NCBI RefSeq assembly: GCF_000350105.1
Contig: NZ_CAIY01000027.1
Location: 186,001-250,000, forward strand
Direction: 5' to 3'
DNA length: 64,000 nt
Source: Richelia intracellularis HH01
GTDB lineage: Bacteria; Cyanobacteriota; Cyanobacteriia; Cyanobacteriales; Nostocaceae
Shown: piece after piece, positions 44,575-54,538 of the stretch
Position numbering within the stretch: the stretch's first letter is position 1
How the letters are laid out: every line of letters begins with the position of its first letter
Notes under the pieces: model-generated
Seen by the model: only the letters and a program-made list of their open reading frames with translations
Told to the model about the DNA's origin: nothing
Databases searched by the model: none
Translations under genes and position numbers: made by a program

Positions 44575-44670
44575 ATGAATACTCATGAATTATTAATGCT
44601 GATTTCATTATTAACTCCAGGAATTTTACTTTCAGTCATAATCATGGCGACTTTCGCCGCAGGGGGATAG
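44575..44670 (+). CDS. Tiny single-pass membrane protein (31 aa)
   Basis: ATG at 44575 is preceded by a strong ribosome binding site (AAAAGGAG, ending 7 bases upstream) and runs 31 codons to TAG at 44668-44670. The peptide begins MNTHELLMLISLLTPGILLS and ends MATFAAGG, so nearly the whole chain is one membrane helix with a short polar N-terminus. Its size and shape resemble the small subunits of photosystems, cytochrome b6f and NDH-1, but it does not match psbX, psbY, petN, petL, petM, psaI or psaM as I remember them. The local base composition is richer in G and C than the surrounding spacer, supporting a real gene. It lies 100 bases before the dehydrogenase gene. Confidence 0.65.
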   Translation: MNTHELLMLISLLTPGILLSVIIMATFAAGG

Positions 44671-44770
44671 GTTTTCAAGATTCATGCTGGGAATTAACTA
44701 ATAATTTTATGACTCAGCAATGAACAACTTTCAATTGACAGCAAACGCTCAACCATTGGGAATATAAACA

Positions 44771-45643
44771 ATGAAGGTGGCATTTCTGGGGACTGGATTG
44801 ATGGGACAACCTATGGCTCAAAGACTATTAGCAGCTAATATTCCGGTTATAGCCTATAACCGCACCCTAGAAAAGTTAGAGCCATTAAAAGCTGCTGGTG
44901 CGGAAATTGCAGCCAAACCCTATCAGGCTATTCGTGCTGCTGATTGTGTGATACTTATGCTTACTAATGCTGCAGCTATTTACAGCGTTTTACTTTCTGA
45001 TCGCTCTTCTGGGGCAGTACAAGGACGCAGTATTATCCAAATGGGGACTATTTCGCCCACGGAAAGTAAGGAGATTCAAGATACTGTGGAAATTGCGGGG
45101 GGAGAGTATTTAGAAGCTCCTGTATTGGGTAGTATCCCAGAAGCAAGAACTGGGAAGTTAATTTTGATGGTAGGGGCTTATCGAGAACAATATTATCGTC
45201 ACTTAGATTTACTAAAGAATTTTGGACCAGAACCAGTATTGGCAGGTAGAGTGGGAAGTGCTTCAGCCCTCAAATTAGCAATGAATCAATTGATTGCTTC
45301 CATGACTACAGCCTTTGCTCTGAGTCTGGGCTTTATCCGGCGTTATGGTATAGAAGCAGATTTATTTATGCAGGTCTTGAGAAATAGTGCCCTATATGCA
45401 CCGACTTTCGATAAGAAGCTATCAAGAATGTTGAATGATAATTATGATAACCCTAATTTCCCAATAAAACACTTACTCAAGGATACTGATTTCTTTATCG
45501 AAGAGGCTAAACTCGCAGATCTGAATGTACACAGCATTGAAGGTGTAAAGCAAATCATAGAAATGGCCATGAAAATGTCATTTGCATATGCAGATTACTC
45601 CTCCATATTTGCTGCTATTGAATCAGGAGACCACTCAAACTAA
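44771..45643 (+). CDS. NAD(P)-dependent beta-hydroxyacid dehydrogenase (3-hydroxyisobutyrate dehydrogenase / glyoxylate reductase type)
   Basis: A 290-residue beta-hydroxyacid dehydrogenase. It has the Rossmann loop AFLGTGLMGQPMAQRLL (residues 4-20), AYNRT for cofactor choice, the substrate-binding segment EAPVLGSIPEARTGKL and the catalytic-lysine helix ALKLAMNQLIASM. The family includes 3-hydroxyisobutyrate, tartronate-semialdehyde and succinic semialdehyde/glyoxylate reductases; the substrate cannot be told from sequence alone. A glyoxylate or succinic semialdehyde reductase role would be plausible in a cyanobacterium and would bear on glycolate metabolism, given the dead glcEF genes elsewhere in the window. 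The ORF is intact, with its start directly at MKVAFLGTG. Confidence 0.85.
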   Translation: MKVAFLGTGLMGQPMAQRLLAANIPVIAYNRTLEKLEPLKAAGAEIAAKPYQAIRAADCVILMLTNAAAIYSVLLSDRSSGAVQGRSIIQMGTISPTESKEIQDTVEIAGGEYLEAPVLGSIPEARTGKLILMVGAYREQYYRHLDLLKNFGPEPVLAGRVGSASALKLAMNQLIASMTTAFALSLGFIRRYGIEADLFMQVLRNSALYAPTFDKKLSRMLNDNYDNPNFPIKHLLKDTDFFIEEAKLADLNVHSIEGVKQIIEMAMKMSFAYADYSSIFAAIESGDHSN

Positions 45644-45727
45644 CCTGCTCGCAATTATCATATCTCTAATATTATTTGCATCCCCTCAGCCTAATTTAAT
45701 GAAAATTTTGGGGTAGTTTAACTATTA

Positions 45728-47029
45728 TTATTCCCAATCATTTGTAGTCAACTTGGTGGTATTTATCAAAACAGTGTGGGGAATTTGCAGGTTATTACGA
45801 GTATCATTTACATCATTATTTTTCACAGTTCCGATGAAAGAGCTTGCAGGGTTTTTCACTTCTTCCAGGTTTGTGGCAAACTTTATACCGTGCTCAATTT
45901 TTTTTGTGGAAGAAACCAAATCACTTAGGCCATCAATTAACTTTTTTAAGTTCTGACGAAAGTCGGGGCTACCTGTTAACGCGTCTAAATCAGAGGTAAT
46001 TTTTTGAGTATTTTCAAAGGTTACCCTGGCAGAATCTAAAGTCTTTTGTAAAACAAGTAAATTATCTGGACTGCTCAGGGTTGTAGTAACATATTTAAGA
46101 CTGGCTGAGGCCTGGGCTGCATTCGCAGAAAGAGTTTCTAAGTTCCTAATTAGTTGTCCTTGGTTCAAACGATTAAGGGTTGGAGACAAATTATCCAAAT
46201 TTTTCAGCAATTTATTAGCCTGACTAACTGTTAAACTAATATTCTTGGCCGTAGCACCAAATTCATTTGCCGTATCTCCCAATTTAATAACTGCTTCCGA
46301 GCTTGATGTACTAATCTTATCTGCGGCTTTGGAGATAGAGTTTGCAGCACTTGAAAAACTGCCGAACTGGCGTTTTGCAATTCTTGTCAACTTAGTAAGT
46401 TCACTGCTCAGTTGAGCTATTTGTGATGCAGCAATAGAGGTATTGTTTAAAGTGTTATCGATATTAGCATAGAAGCTAGGGTCAGTATATACTTTAGCTA
46501 AACGACTAGTAGTACGGATGAGCTCGTCCATACTAATACCAATTCTACCCTGAAGACGGGAACCATTACAGACTATAAGTGTATGTTTACAATTAGGGTC
46601 TAAAGGACCGGCAACTCTAAGAGTAGAGACAAATGGTTTTTCGGGTGTAATATCAATAACACTTTCACCAATTAACCCAGATTGATTGGCTTCTACAACA
46701 ATGTTTTTAGGGATAATTAGTTCTGACTGAGAGATTTCAATTTCTACCTCCACAGTATTAGGCCCTGGTTGTATAGAATTAACTCGACCTACTTTAACAC
46801 CACGATATCTTACAACTGCACCTTTTTGCATTCCCCCAGCATTTGTGAATTCCACGATCACTTTATAGGTTTTACCAAATACAGCAAATCGACTTAACCA
46901 GAGAACTGCTCCACCTAAAATAGCCAATCCCAATAATATCAATAATCCTACAGAACCCTCTCTAAAAGTCCTTCCAGATACAAAGGGGATTTTTCTTCTT
47001 AGATTGTTTACCTTATCTTTTTCTGACAT
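45728..47029 (-). CDS. MlaD/MCE-family lipid-transport protein
   Basis: Periplasmic substrate-binding part of an Mla/TGD-type phospholipid transporter (TGD2-like in plastids). It has 433 residues: a membrane anchor near 27-50 (SVGLLILLGLAILGGAVLWL), an MCE domain (about 55-150) with VEFTNAGGMQKGAVVRYRGV, VGRVNSIQPG and NQSGLIGESVIDI, then a long Ser/Asn/Leu-rich helical region (about 170-400) that should form a coiled bundle. Its start overlaps the stop of the upstream ATPase gene by one base (TAATG), so the two are translationally coupled. No MlaE permease gene is adjacent. Confidence 0.88.
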   Translation of the reverse strand: MSEKDKVNNLRRKIPFVSGRTFREGSVGLLILLGLAILGGAVLWLSRFAVFGKTYKVIVEFTNAGGMQKGAVVRYRGVKVGRVNSIQPGPNTVEVEIEISQSELIIPKNIVVEANQSGLIGESVIDITPEKPFVSTLRVAGPLDPNCKHTLIVCNGSRLQGRIGISMDELIRTTSRLAKVYTDPSFYANIDNTLNNTSIAASQIAQLSSELTKLTRIAKRQFGSFSSAANSISKAADKISTSSSEAVIKLGDTANEFGATAKNISLTVSQANKLLKNLDNLSPTLNRLNQGQLIRNLETLSANAAQASASLKYVTTTLSSPDNLLVLQKTLDSARVTFENTQKITSDLDALTGSPDFRQNLKKLIDGLSDLVSSTKKIEHGIKFATNLEEVKNPASSFIGTVKNNDVNDTRNNLQIPHTVLINTTKLTTNDWE

Positions 47030-47811
47030 TAACCTGCTACCTGAATTGGTCCTGATAGATTCCCACTCATAAATTGTCGAATTAAAGGATGGTCTGTATT
47101 ATCAATCTCGCTTATCCGACCCTGCCATTGGAGTTTACCCTGATGGAGAAACACTATTCTATCGGTTGTACGGCGAATTGTGCTATCCTGATGTGTCACA
47201 ATGGCATAGCTCCCCCAGGCTCCTTGGATGGACTGCAAATGACAGATCAAATCTTCAATTACTGTAGAGGCAATAGGGTCTAAACCTGCTGTGGGTTCAT
47301 CATATAGTAGAACTTCTGTACCCTGTTTAGGATTGTCTGGATTGGACATAATTGCCCTGGCAAAACTTACTCGTTTTCTCATTCCTCCTGAAAGGACTGA
47401 TGGGTAAAGATCTCCCGTTCCTGATAAACCCACCATGTCTAGTTTCTCATTTACTAGTTTCCGAATACATGATCGCGGCAACTTGGAATTTTGATATAGT
47501 AAGAAACCCACATTTTCCTCCACGGTTAGAGAATCAAATAATGCTGCTTGCTGAAAGACCATACCAATGCTCACCCCATCAATGCGATCCTCAATTAAGC
47601 CTTCTCTTTTAACTCCTTCAATGTATACTTCACCACTATCAGGTTCCATTAGTCCCGCAATTATCCGCAAGATTGTTGATTTTCCTGTACCACTAGGACC
47701 AATAATTCCAAGTGCTTCCCCACGACAAATTTGTAAATCGACATTATCTAATACCTTTTTATTACCAAAACTTTTAGAAATACCTTTTAATTCAATAATG
47801 ACTTTAGACAT
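47029..47811 (-). CDS. MlaF-type ABC transporter ATP-binding protein
   Basis: ATPase of the Mla/TGD phospholipid transporter (TGD3-like). It has 260 residues: Walker A GPSGTGKST (38-46), a Q-loop in GMVFQQAALFDSLTVEENVG, the ABC signature LSGGMRKRVSFARAI, Walker B LLYDEPTAGLDP and the H-loop in IVTHQDS. The LTVEENVGF and SGGMRKR segments are typical of the MlaF branch. It is the first gene of a two-gene operon with the MCE protein. The permease (MlaE/TGD1) must be encoded elsewhere. Confidence 0.9.
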   Translation of the reverse strand: MSKVIIELKGISKSFGNKKVLDNVDLQICRGEALGIIGPSGTGKSTILRIIAGLMEPDSGEVYIEGVKREGLIEDRIDGVSIGMVFQQAALFDSLTVEENVGFLLYQNSKLPRSCIRKLVNEKLDMVGLSGTGDLYPSVLSGGMRKRVSFARAIMSNPDNPKQGTEVLLYDEPTAGLDPIASTVIEDLICHLQSIQGAWGSYAIVTHQDSTIRRTTDRIVFLHQGKLQWQGRISEIDNTDHPLIRQFMSGNLSGPIQVAG

Positions 47812-48461
47812 GGTATTTTATGTTTTATATTTATGGACAGTAAGGAAAACTTCCAATAGAACTATCTTAGAGGGTTTTGCTTTTTAATCTAATTATTATC
47901 TACATAAGTAATTGATATATCAAAACTCACTCAGTGTTTAGTATTATTACCATCAGATAATTAAATTAAGTGTTATATTTTATTTCTAAACAACTTTAAT
48001 TATTATCTAGTAATACTGAGCTGATCCTATCTACTTTCTAGTAGTAATAACAGTTGTTAGCAGTTATGCCATTTGTTTTTCTGTGGATTTTTAACTTTCT
48101 AATAATATAGAGTATTCTTCGTATAAATTTTTGCTTAGAATTAAAACTGTTGGGCTGGGGCTTGTTAGCAGTAAAATCTAAAATCTGATTTTAACTACAT
48201 TATCATTATTCTATTTTTAGTCACTTTCATACTGTAATGGGTTAGAATCTGAATCTACTCGGTATTGGTATATAATTAAGGTGGATATGGCTGTATACAT
48301 CTTGTTTGACTAATTATCCTTAACAAGAGTGGCAAATTAGGATTTATGTAATCAAGCAATAAGTGGGGGTTTCAAAATTATCCTAGTCACTATATCTAGT
48401 AGAAATGTTTCATCTGAATTTATATTAACTTTTCTTTTCGGAAGATTTTGTGAACTCACTT
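47812..48461. other. Non-coding spacer
   Basis: About 650 AT-rich bases between murF and the mla pair, all on the minus strand. It must hold the mla promoter; no other feature is seen. Confidence 0.5.
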
Positions 48462-49829
48462 TCAAGAAGTGGTACTAAGGCATAAATCATCTCGTAACTG
48501 AATAACCACTTCCTCTAAACCTACAGAATGAGATGCCTTAAACAAAATTTGATCACCTGATTTAATATATTTTTTCAGTCCTGCTAATAACTCTTCATGG
48601 CTGTTAAAACACTGGCTAGGTACACCAACTGCTTTCTCTACAATCGCTTCAGTATCCTCACCATCCATTAACACGACCAAACCATCCAACTGTAACTCTC
48701 TTACCGTTTCACCGATTTTTTGATGTAATTGCTGTGATTGCTTTCCCAATTCTCTCATAGCACCCAATACAGCAATTCTCCTTTTACCAGGTGTTTGCGA
48801 CAGCAAATTTAAGGCTGCTATCATCGCTTCTGGTGCGGCATTATAAGTTTCATCTAAAATTACTATTTTATTAGGTAAAGTAAAACGTCGTGATCGCCCC
48901 CCAGGTATATCCACCATTATTCCTGTTTGTAAGGTAATCCAATCAATATCTATAATCTTAGCTATAGCTAAAGCAGCCATGTAATTAGAGGCAATATGAC
49001 GACCAGGCATAGGTAAATTAAACTTCATTCCTTCAATATCTAGGGTTTGTAGGTCAATTAACTTGCCTCGAATATCTCCCCCAGTAAATCCAAATGTAAT
49101 CACCCTTCCGTGCCATAATTGGCTTGCCACCTCTATAAGCAGAGGATTATCATAATTTAATATTGCCACACTGTCCTGAGACATTTGTGCTAGCAGTTCG
49201 CATTTTGCCGATGCAATTGCTGCTTCAGAACCCAGCAAGTCAATATGTGCTTTACCCACATTTGTAATAACCCCAATAGTTGGACTAACAATGTCCGTTA
49301 ACTCGGCAATTTGTCCTGCACCTCGCATTGCCATTTCTATTACAGAATAATCATACTGGGCATCTAACTCCAATAAAGTTTTTGGCACACCAACCTCATT
49401 ATTAAAGTTTGCATAAGTCTTATGAACTTTACCCTTAGTAGCTAAAACTCCAGCAATTAACTCTTTGGTAGTAGTTTTACCAACAGAACCAGTTATCCCT
49501 ATTACTGGTATGTTAAAGTGATCACGCCACCATCTAGCAATCTGCTGGTACGCCGCTAAAGTACTTCTAACTTGCAATATAGGGAAACCTTCATCTTGGT
49601 ACTCAAAGTCGGCTATAGCAGCAATTGCGCCATTTCTAACTGCTATTGATATAAACTTATGGCCATCAAATTTCTCCCCCCGTAAAGCTACAAAGACTTC
49701 ACCTTGCTTAATAATCCTTGTGTCTGTTTGTACCCCATTAATGATTTGCACCAAAGCTTCTATCGATAAATTAATAGCCTTAGCACCAATAATGTTGACA
49801 AGTTGATTAAGAGTTGCAAAACAAGGCAT
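48462..49829 (-). CDS. murF: UDP-N-acetylmuramoyl-tripeptide--D-alanyl-D-alanine ligase MurF
   Basis: A cytoplasmic Mur ligase that adds D-Ala-D-Ala to the peptidoglycan precursor. It has 455 residues, the normal length. The N-terminal substrate domain contains GVQTDTRIIKQGEVFVALRG. The central ATPase domain has the Mur P-loop GITGSVGKTTTKE, YANFNNEVGVPKTLLEL and EMAMRGAGQIAELTDIVSP. The C-terminal domain has DETYNAAPEAMIAALNLL and VLGAMRELGKQSQQLH. The ORF is intact and monocistronic. Its survival shows the cell still makes peptidoglycan. Confidence 0.95.
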   Translation of the reverse strand: MPCFATLNQLVNIIGAKAINLSIEALVQIINGVQTDTRIIKQGEVFVALRGEKFDGHKFISIAVRNGAIAAIADFEYQDEGFPILQVRSTLAAYQQIARWWRDHFNIPVIGITGSVGKTTTKELIAGVLATKGKVHKTYANFNNEVGVPKTLLELDAQYDYSVIEMAMRGAGQIAELTDIVSPTIGVITNVGKAHIDLLGSEAAIASAKCELLAQMSQDSVAILNYDNPLLIEVASQLWHGRVITFGFTGGDIRGKLIDLQTLDIEGMKFNLPMPGRHIASNYMAALAIAKIIDIDWITLQTGIMVDIPGGRSRRFTLPNKIVILDETYNAAPEAMIAALNLLSQTPGKRRIAVLGAMRELGKQSQQLHQKIGETVRELQLDGLVVLMDGEDTEAIVEKAVGVPSQCFNSHEELLAGLKKYIKSGDQILFKASHSVGLEEVVIQLRDDLCLSTTS

Positions 49830-50224
49830 AATCCCATATTACCTTTGAAAATTTTAACATTTTAAACCCCTTAGATTCAAAGTAATTTAACAGTCTAGTC
49901 AGTACATTTATTAATTAGGGTAGAAAGCCTACCTGCTAGGAGGAAATCAAGTTACAATCAAATCAATTTAATAATTTACTTAGATAAAAAAACAAGGTGT
50001 ATTATTTAGCTGGTATAGTTTATAATCATCCAAATTAATTAGAATAGTACCAAAGAAGTTAAAACCCCTTTAGTACATTTTCTTAGCAGTGGTAATAGTT
50101 GGGATAAGCCAAGTGTTGGTATATTTGTTAAATATCTACTAGAAAATGGCAAAGCAGGGGGATACTTACCTAGTTATTACTTGTTTTTATTTCCTTTCCC
50201 TTAGGGAATCTTAGGGAAGTAATT
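49830..50224. other. Non-coding spacer
   Basis: About 395 AT-rich bases between two minus-strand genes; no gene, RNA or repeat is recognised. Confidence 0.5.
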
Positions 50225-50692
50225 TCAATCGTCCATAACTGATTGTCCTTGGTTTTTTATCAAAATGACTTTTACAATCTGATTGGCCATATCACTGTTA
50301 ATATTCAAACAGTGGTAAAGATCACTGAGGAAATCTTGCTCTTCAGTTGTCATATCGCCGTCTGAAAGCACCATATCTGTAGCTAATGCAAAAGCTGATT
50401 CCTTTAAGTTGTCTGGTAAGGAAGATTGTGCTGCTCTAAATAAGGTATCTATTCCTTCAGTCCGCAAAAGATTGAGGAGTTTCTCAAACATATCTACAAG
50501 CAGATCATTAGTATAAGACTGAAACAACTTCATCCTAGATAGGATACCTGATACGTGATGCGATTCTTCTTTAGAAATATGACCATTTGAAGCTATTGCA
50601 GCTAAGGTAATAGCAACAAAAGCCTCCTCTGGACAAAGAATATCTTGAAATTGATTATGAGAATCTAATACATTCTTATCAAATAAACTCAC
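50225..50692 (-). CDS. TerB-like (tellurite-resistance family) protein
   Basis: A small, all-helical, acidic cytoplasmic protein of 155 residues. The TerB/DjlA-type pattern appears twice in metal-binding-like segments: AAIASNGHISKEESHHV (about 32-48) and ATDMVLSDGDMTTEEQDFLS (about 103-122), the latter being the hallmark D-G-x-h-x-x-x-E-x-x-h motif. The family name comes from tellurite plasmids; the role of the cyanobacterial chromosomal members is not known to me. It lies 179 bases downstream of a small membrane-protein gene on the same strand. Confidence 0.8.
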   Translation of the reverse strand: MSLFDKNVLDSHNQFQDILCPEEAFVAITLAAIASNGHISKEESHHVSGILSRMKLFQSYTNDLLVDMFEKLLNLLRTEGIDTLFRAAQSSLPDNLKESAFALATDMVLSDGDMTTEEQDFLSDLYHCLNINSDMANQIVKVILIKNQGQSVMDD

Positions 50693-50870
50693 TTGTTATT
50701 TGCTCCATTCAATAAACACCTCGTCTACAGTATTTACACGCATAAAAATGCACTTAAATGTAGAAGAATATAATATCTTGAGGTTTATGTATTTTAGTGT
50801 TCCCAGTATTTTGCTCTGGTTAACACCGGAAATAAGTGGTTTTAACATAGGTGATTTTTATTACTAGACT

Positions 50871-51041
50871 TTAACGAAAATGTTTGGGACTAGCAGGATA
50901 AATATTATTTTTTTCGATAGATCCAACAATTGCTAAGCCGATAGCTGAGACTACAATCAATATCAGGACAGAAATTAAAAAGGCATTAACAAATATCCGC
51001 AAGGCTTCATCGAAAAAGAGGTAGGTAGTCATAGCTCGCAT
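50871..51041 (-). CDS. Small single-pass membrane protein (53-56 aa)
   Basis: A short minus-strand gene with two in-frame starts: ATG at 51039-51041 (56 residues) and ATG at 51030-51032 (53 residues, MTTYLFFDEALRIFVNAFLI onward). The stop TAA is at 50871-50873. Residues 12-38 of the shorter form make one strong membrane helix (FLISVLILIVVSAIGLAIVG), followed by a polar tail ending in PKHFR. This looks like a small thylakoid or plasma-membrane subunit, but I cannot match it to a named photosystem, b6f or NDH-1 subunit. Composition is clearly more coding-like than the 3.5 kb of spacer upstream. Confidence 0.6.
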   Translation of the reverse strand: MRAMTTYLFFDEALRIFVNAFLISVLILIVVSAIGLAIVGSIEKNNIYPASPKHFR

Positions 51042-52634
51042 CTCAACTCTATGTTGCTAGTAATATTTACTTTCTCCAGCTACAAAAAACAATTTTCGCC
51101 GAAAAACTACCAGCATTTGCATATTAACAAAACTTTAAAATTTTGGCGAATTGTACAGAAGTTTTGCAAAAGTATTTGCGGTAAAATATAATGGTAATTA
51201 TCTTATGTGTAAACTTTTAATTTTTTGTACTGAATAATTCCTGGGCAACATATTTACTTTCTATGTAAAAATTTTATATTTTTTGACTATTAGATAATTA
51301 AATAACTTCAAGATTTAGGATTTATATAGTAGGTATTAGGTAGTAATAAGAGTAGCAAATTCTAGGAATACAGGTAAGAAAGATAACCTACCGCTACAAA
51401 AATAAGGCAAAATATTAAAATATTTGTTGATGAAGTAAATTATAGATATACTTATAGAGTATAAAAAATGATATAGTCACTGAAAATTAGGTTAATCTAA
51501 CTAGAAAATCAGTAGATATATTAAGAATAATAGATAACTAATATCGTGAAGTTTTGTAAAAATAACTACCAGTAAATTTGCTAAAATCAAAAAGCATATT
51601 TAAGAATACATCATAGGGGCTAGGAGTATATTCAGAGTTTTCATATTTAGGAATAGAATTTTGCTTTTTTGAGTATTATAGACTTGAGGTTTGAAAACTA
51701 AAAAAGTATAAGTGCTATAGAAAATATAGAATCCAGTAGTGAAACAATCTACATTATAAAATATAAAGTAGTACAGGCTTTAAAAAAACTGTGAAATGAT
51801 AATATATCAAATACAAGCGTGTCTTTAACATTTATATAGCAAAAAAACTATACATAGACCCTTGTATTCATTTAATAGTAAAATACATTAACTGGGCTAC
51901 TACAAGTATTTTTAATGCGAATAATTAACCACAGACATTTGTACTGCTAAAACCAGTAAAAACTTTTGCATAACCTAGAAAAACAGAAATTAGTGTGGTA
52001 ATACTTTTAGCAAAAACCCAATAAATAGCTATAGTAGTATCTACGAATTTCGGTAGTCTCAAGGATTTAATTGTGGTAAGTAATCATTTTGCTTTATTTT
52101 ATTGTTCTAGCTCTCATTCTCATACAGATTGATAAGCCATTATAAAGATTTGGGAAGTTATAAAGCTATACTTTTATCTCATGCTTTTAATATTTGTATT
52201 TGATAATAGTTATACAGTAAAATCTCAAAGGAAATATTAGGCAAATTTAATTGAATATTTCAAGAAACCAATTAAATTGTGTTGTTCAAAAAACAAAATA
52301 TTTGCTTAATATGTATCAGCTTTACAGGTTAATTTTTTCATAACTATACTCTTTTGCAAATATCTTGAAATATGGATTTACTTTGCAGGTAGTTATTCTA
52401 GTTATAAATAGAATTTGAATCTACTACTTATTTCTTGATAAAACTGGAAGAATAACTAGTAAGATCATTATACTAATAATAACTAAAACTTATGTTAATT
52501 TAACAGTATCATAAACATACTCAATATTTTTATGCATATACTTAACCCGTTAAAACTCTTTCAAGATAATTTCCATAGAGATATCTAATAAAATTATCTT
52601 GAGTTAATGAAATTAAATATTTTATGGTCAAGAT

Positions 52635-52669
52635 AACTCTTGAGTAGTTTATTCTACTACTCAAGAGTT
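52635..52669. repeat. Perfect 13-bp inverted repeat
   Basis: Arms AACTCTTGAGTAG (52635-52647) and 52657-52669 pair exactly around a 9-base loop. No gene is within 1.6 kb on either side. Confidence 0.7.
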
Positions 52670-53612
52670 AGTTAAACTCAACAAAAAATACAATACTCCT
52701 TGAATTTTCCAAGTATTCTATTAGTTCTGATATTTATATCTAAATTCCCAACTACATTTTGAGTAGGTTTATTTACAACACAAAATTCGGTTGAGATCTC
52801 AAGTTTGAGGCAAAATTTAATTGTGCCATTGTTCTCTAGACTATCTGAATATGCAATCGAATGAAAACTTAACTTAACAAATATTCCTTTTAGGATTAAT
52901 AAAAAGAAAGGTTAAGATTTTATTTCTTAATAAGGCCACCTCTACCTGAATATACTCACTATCAATTCCGCCAGTTTTATCTCGATTTATAACCACCCAA
53001 TAAATTATGTAATTAGAAGTTAAATAATTTATTAATGCAAGTTTTACTTAATACTTATATATAGCAAGATACTTCTTTTTGTTAATTAAATTTATATATA
53101 ACTTTTTTGCACAAAAACTATCTTTATATATGGTAATAACTATGCCATAGTTAATAACTTGAAGTCGTCTAGTAATTTATACGGGTACACTATATAGCTA
53201 TGACTAGTAAATTTATATATAATGCTAATTAATACAAACATTTTTCGATATAGCTTTAAACAGGTAAAATACATAATTACCAACAAAATATTTACAACTA
53301 ATGCAATATAAATATTTTATACTCCACACAAATTGAAAATGATTTTAAAGTAGAGTATCAGTCAAAATATAATGGTACTTTTATTATCCAATCATTCATT
53401 AATATACTGATTTTTAAGATCTGAGAAAGAAAAATAGCTAATTTAATATTAAACCTAGTGAAAAACTATTATTGATTTTAATTAATCACTCTAACAAATA
53501 AGGTTTTTTGTTTTATATGAGATGTATTCTGGAATAAAGTTAAAAAGCTATTAAAATATTTTCTGAGATTCAGTGGTTTAAATTTTAATAACTAGAATAC
53601 TACTCATTTCTT

Positions 53613-53657
53613 GGTTCATAAAAGCTCTATCTAATCAAACTAGGGTTTTTATGAACC
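53613..53657. repeat. Perfect 11-bp inverted repeat with longer loop
   Basis: Arms GGTTCATAAAA (53613-53623) and TTTTATGAACC (53647-53657) pair exactly around 23 bases. No neighbouring gene explains it. Confidence 0.55.
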
Positions 53658-54368
53658 TATTACTTTCCATATAACGTTTACAATAAATTTTGCAATACGT
53701 TCTTAGCAAGAAGATTTGTTTAATAAAAAAGAATAAATTAAACAGTATAGCAAGTTTTATTGATACTGTTAATATGATTAATGTATTTATAATTTATGTA
53801 GCCAAATACAATGACATCTTAAAACTCTAAACACTCAAAAAATAAAAATGAATTGCTTGTATAAAGTGAAAGTGACACCTATAAGTACTTTTTATTATAA
53901 TTTCAAAATAAAATGGGTTATTTTTAAGATCGGTAAACCTCAGCAAATCTCACTATAAATTGTGTAGTGTAAAGTATAATTGATGGTATCTAAAAATAGA
54001 TATATGCTTAGCTAATTCAAAATCTAAAGTATAATATTAATTCAAAGAATAAAAATATAAATTAGGGTTTAACGTATATCATGTGCAAATAGAAAAAATA
54101 CTTTTATCTAAGTAAAAAATATACACTGCAGATTTTATTAAAAAGAATTTATAGCAATTGGATATGGGATATTTTGAAGATTATTGATTTAATTATCACT
54201 AATGTTAGGACATATATTTCTTGCTTGATTAATTTCTGAAATAGACCTGATTACATATGATAGTTAGCATGCTTTTTGCATTTCATATGAGTATGTAAAT
54301 TATTACACCACAATATTAAATTTGATTTGTGTAGCTAGTATATATGAATTCTTAATGTAGACTAAATC

Positions 54369-54408
54369 ACACTAATTACTAATGATAGTGATCATTAGTA
54401 ATTAGTGT
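54369..54408. repeat. Perfect 18-bp inverted repeat upstream of a hypothetical gene
   Basis: Arms ACACTAATTACTAATGAT (54369-54386) and 54391-54408 pair exactly around AGTG, followed by CCTTATTTT. It ends 130 bases before the ATG of the 234-aa gene, so it could be an operator or leader hairpin. Confidence 0.8.
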
Positions 54409-54538
54409 CCTTATTTTAATGAAGTTATTAGTGAATAATTATGTTAACTTAACATAATTATAAAATTCTAGGTTCAAACTAGCTTAAATAACCAGCACGT
54501 GTCAGAGCCACAATAAGGAATTTCGCATTCTATAAATT

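Larger units (their letters stand above)
51042..54538. other. 3.5-kb non-coding, AT-rich stretch
   Basis: One of the longest gaps in the window. All frames are full of stops and I recognise no remnant. Structured elements are perfect hairpins at 52635-52669, 53613-53657 and 54369-54408, listed separately. Confidence 0.6.
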
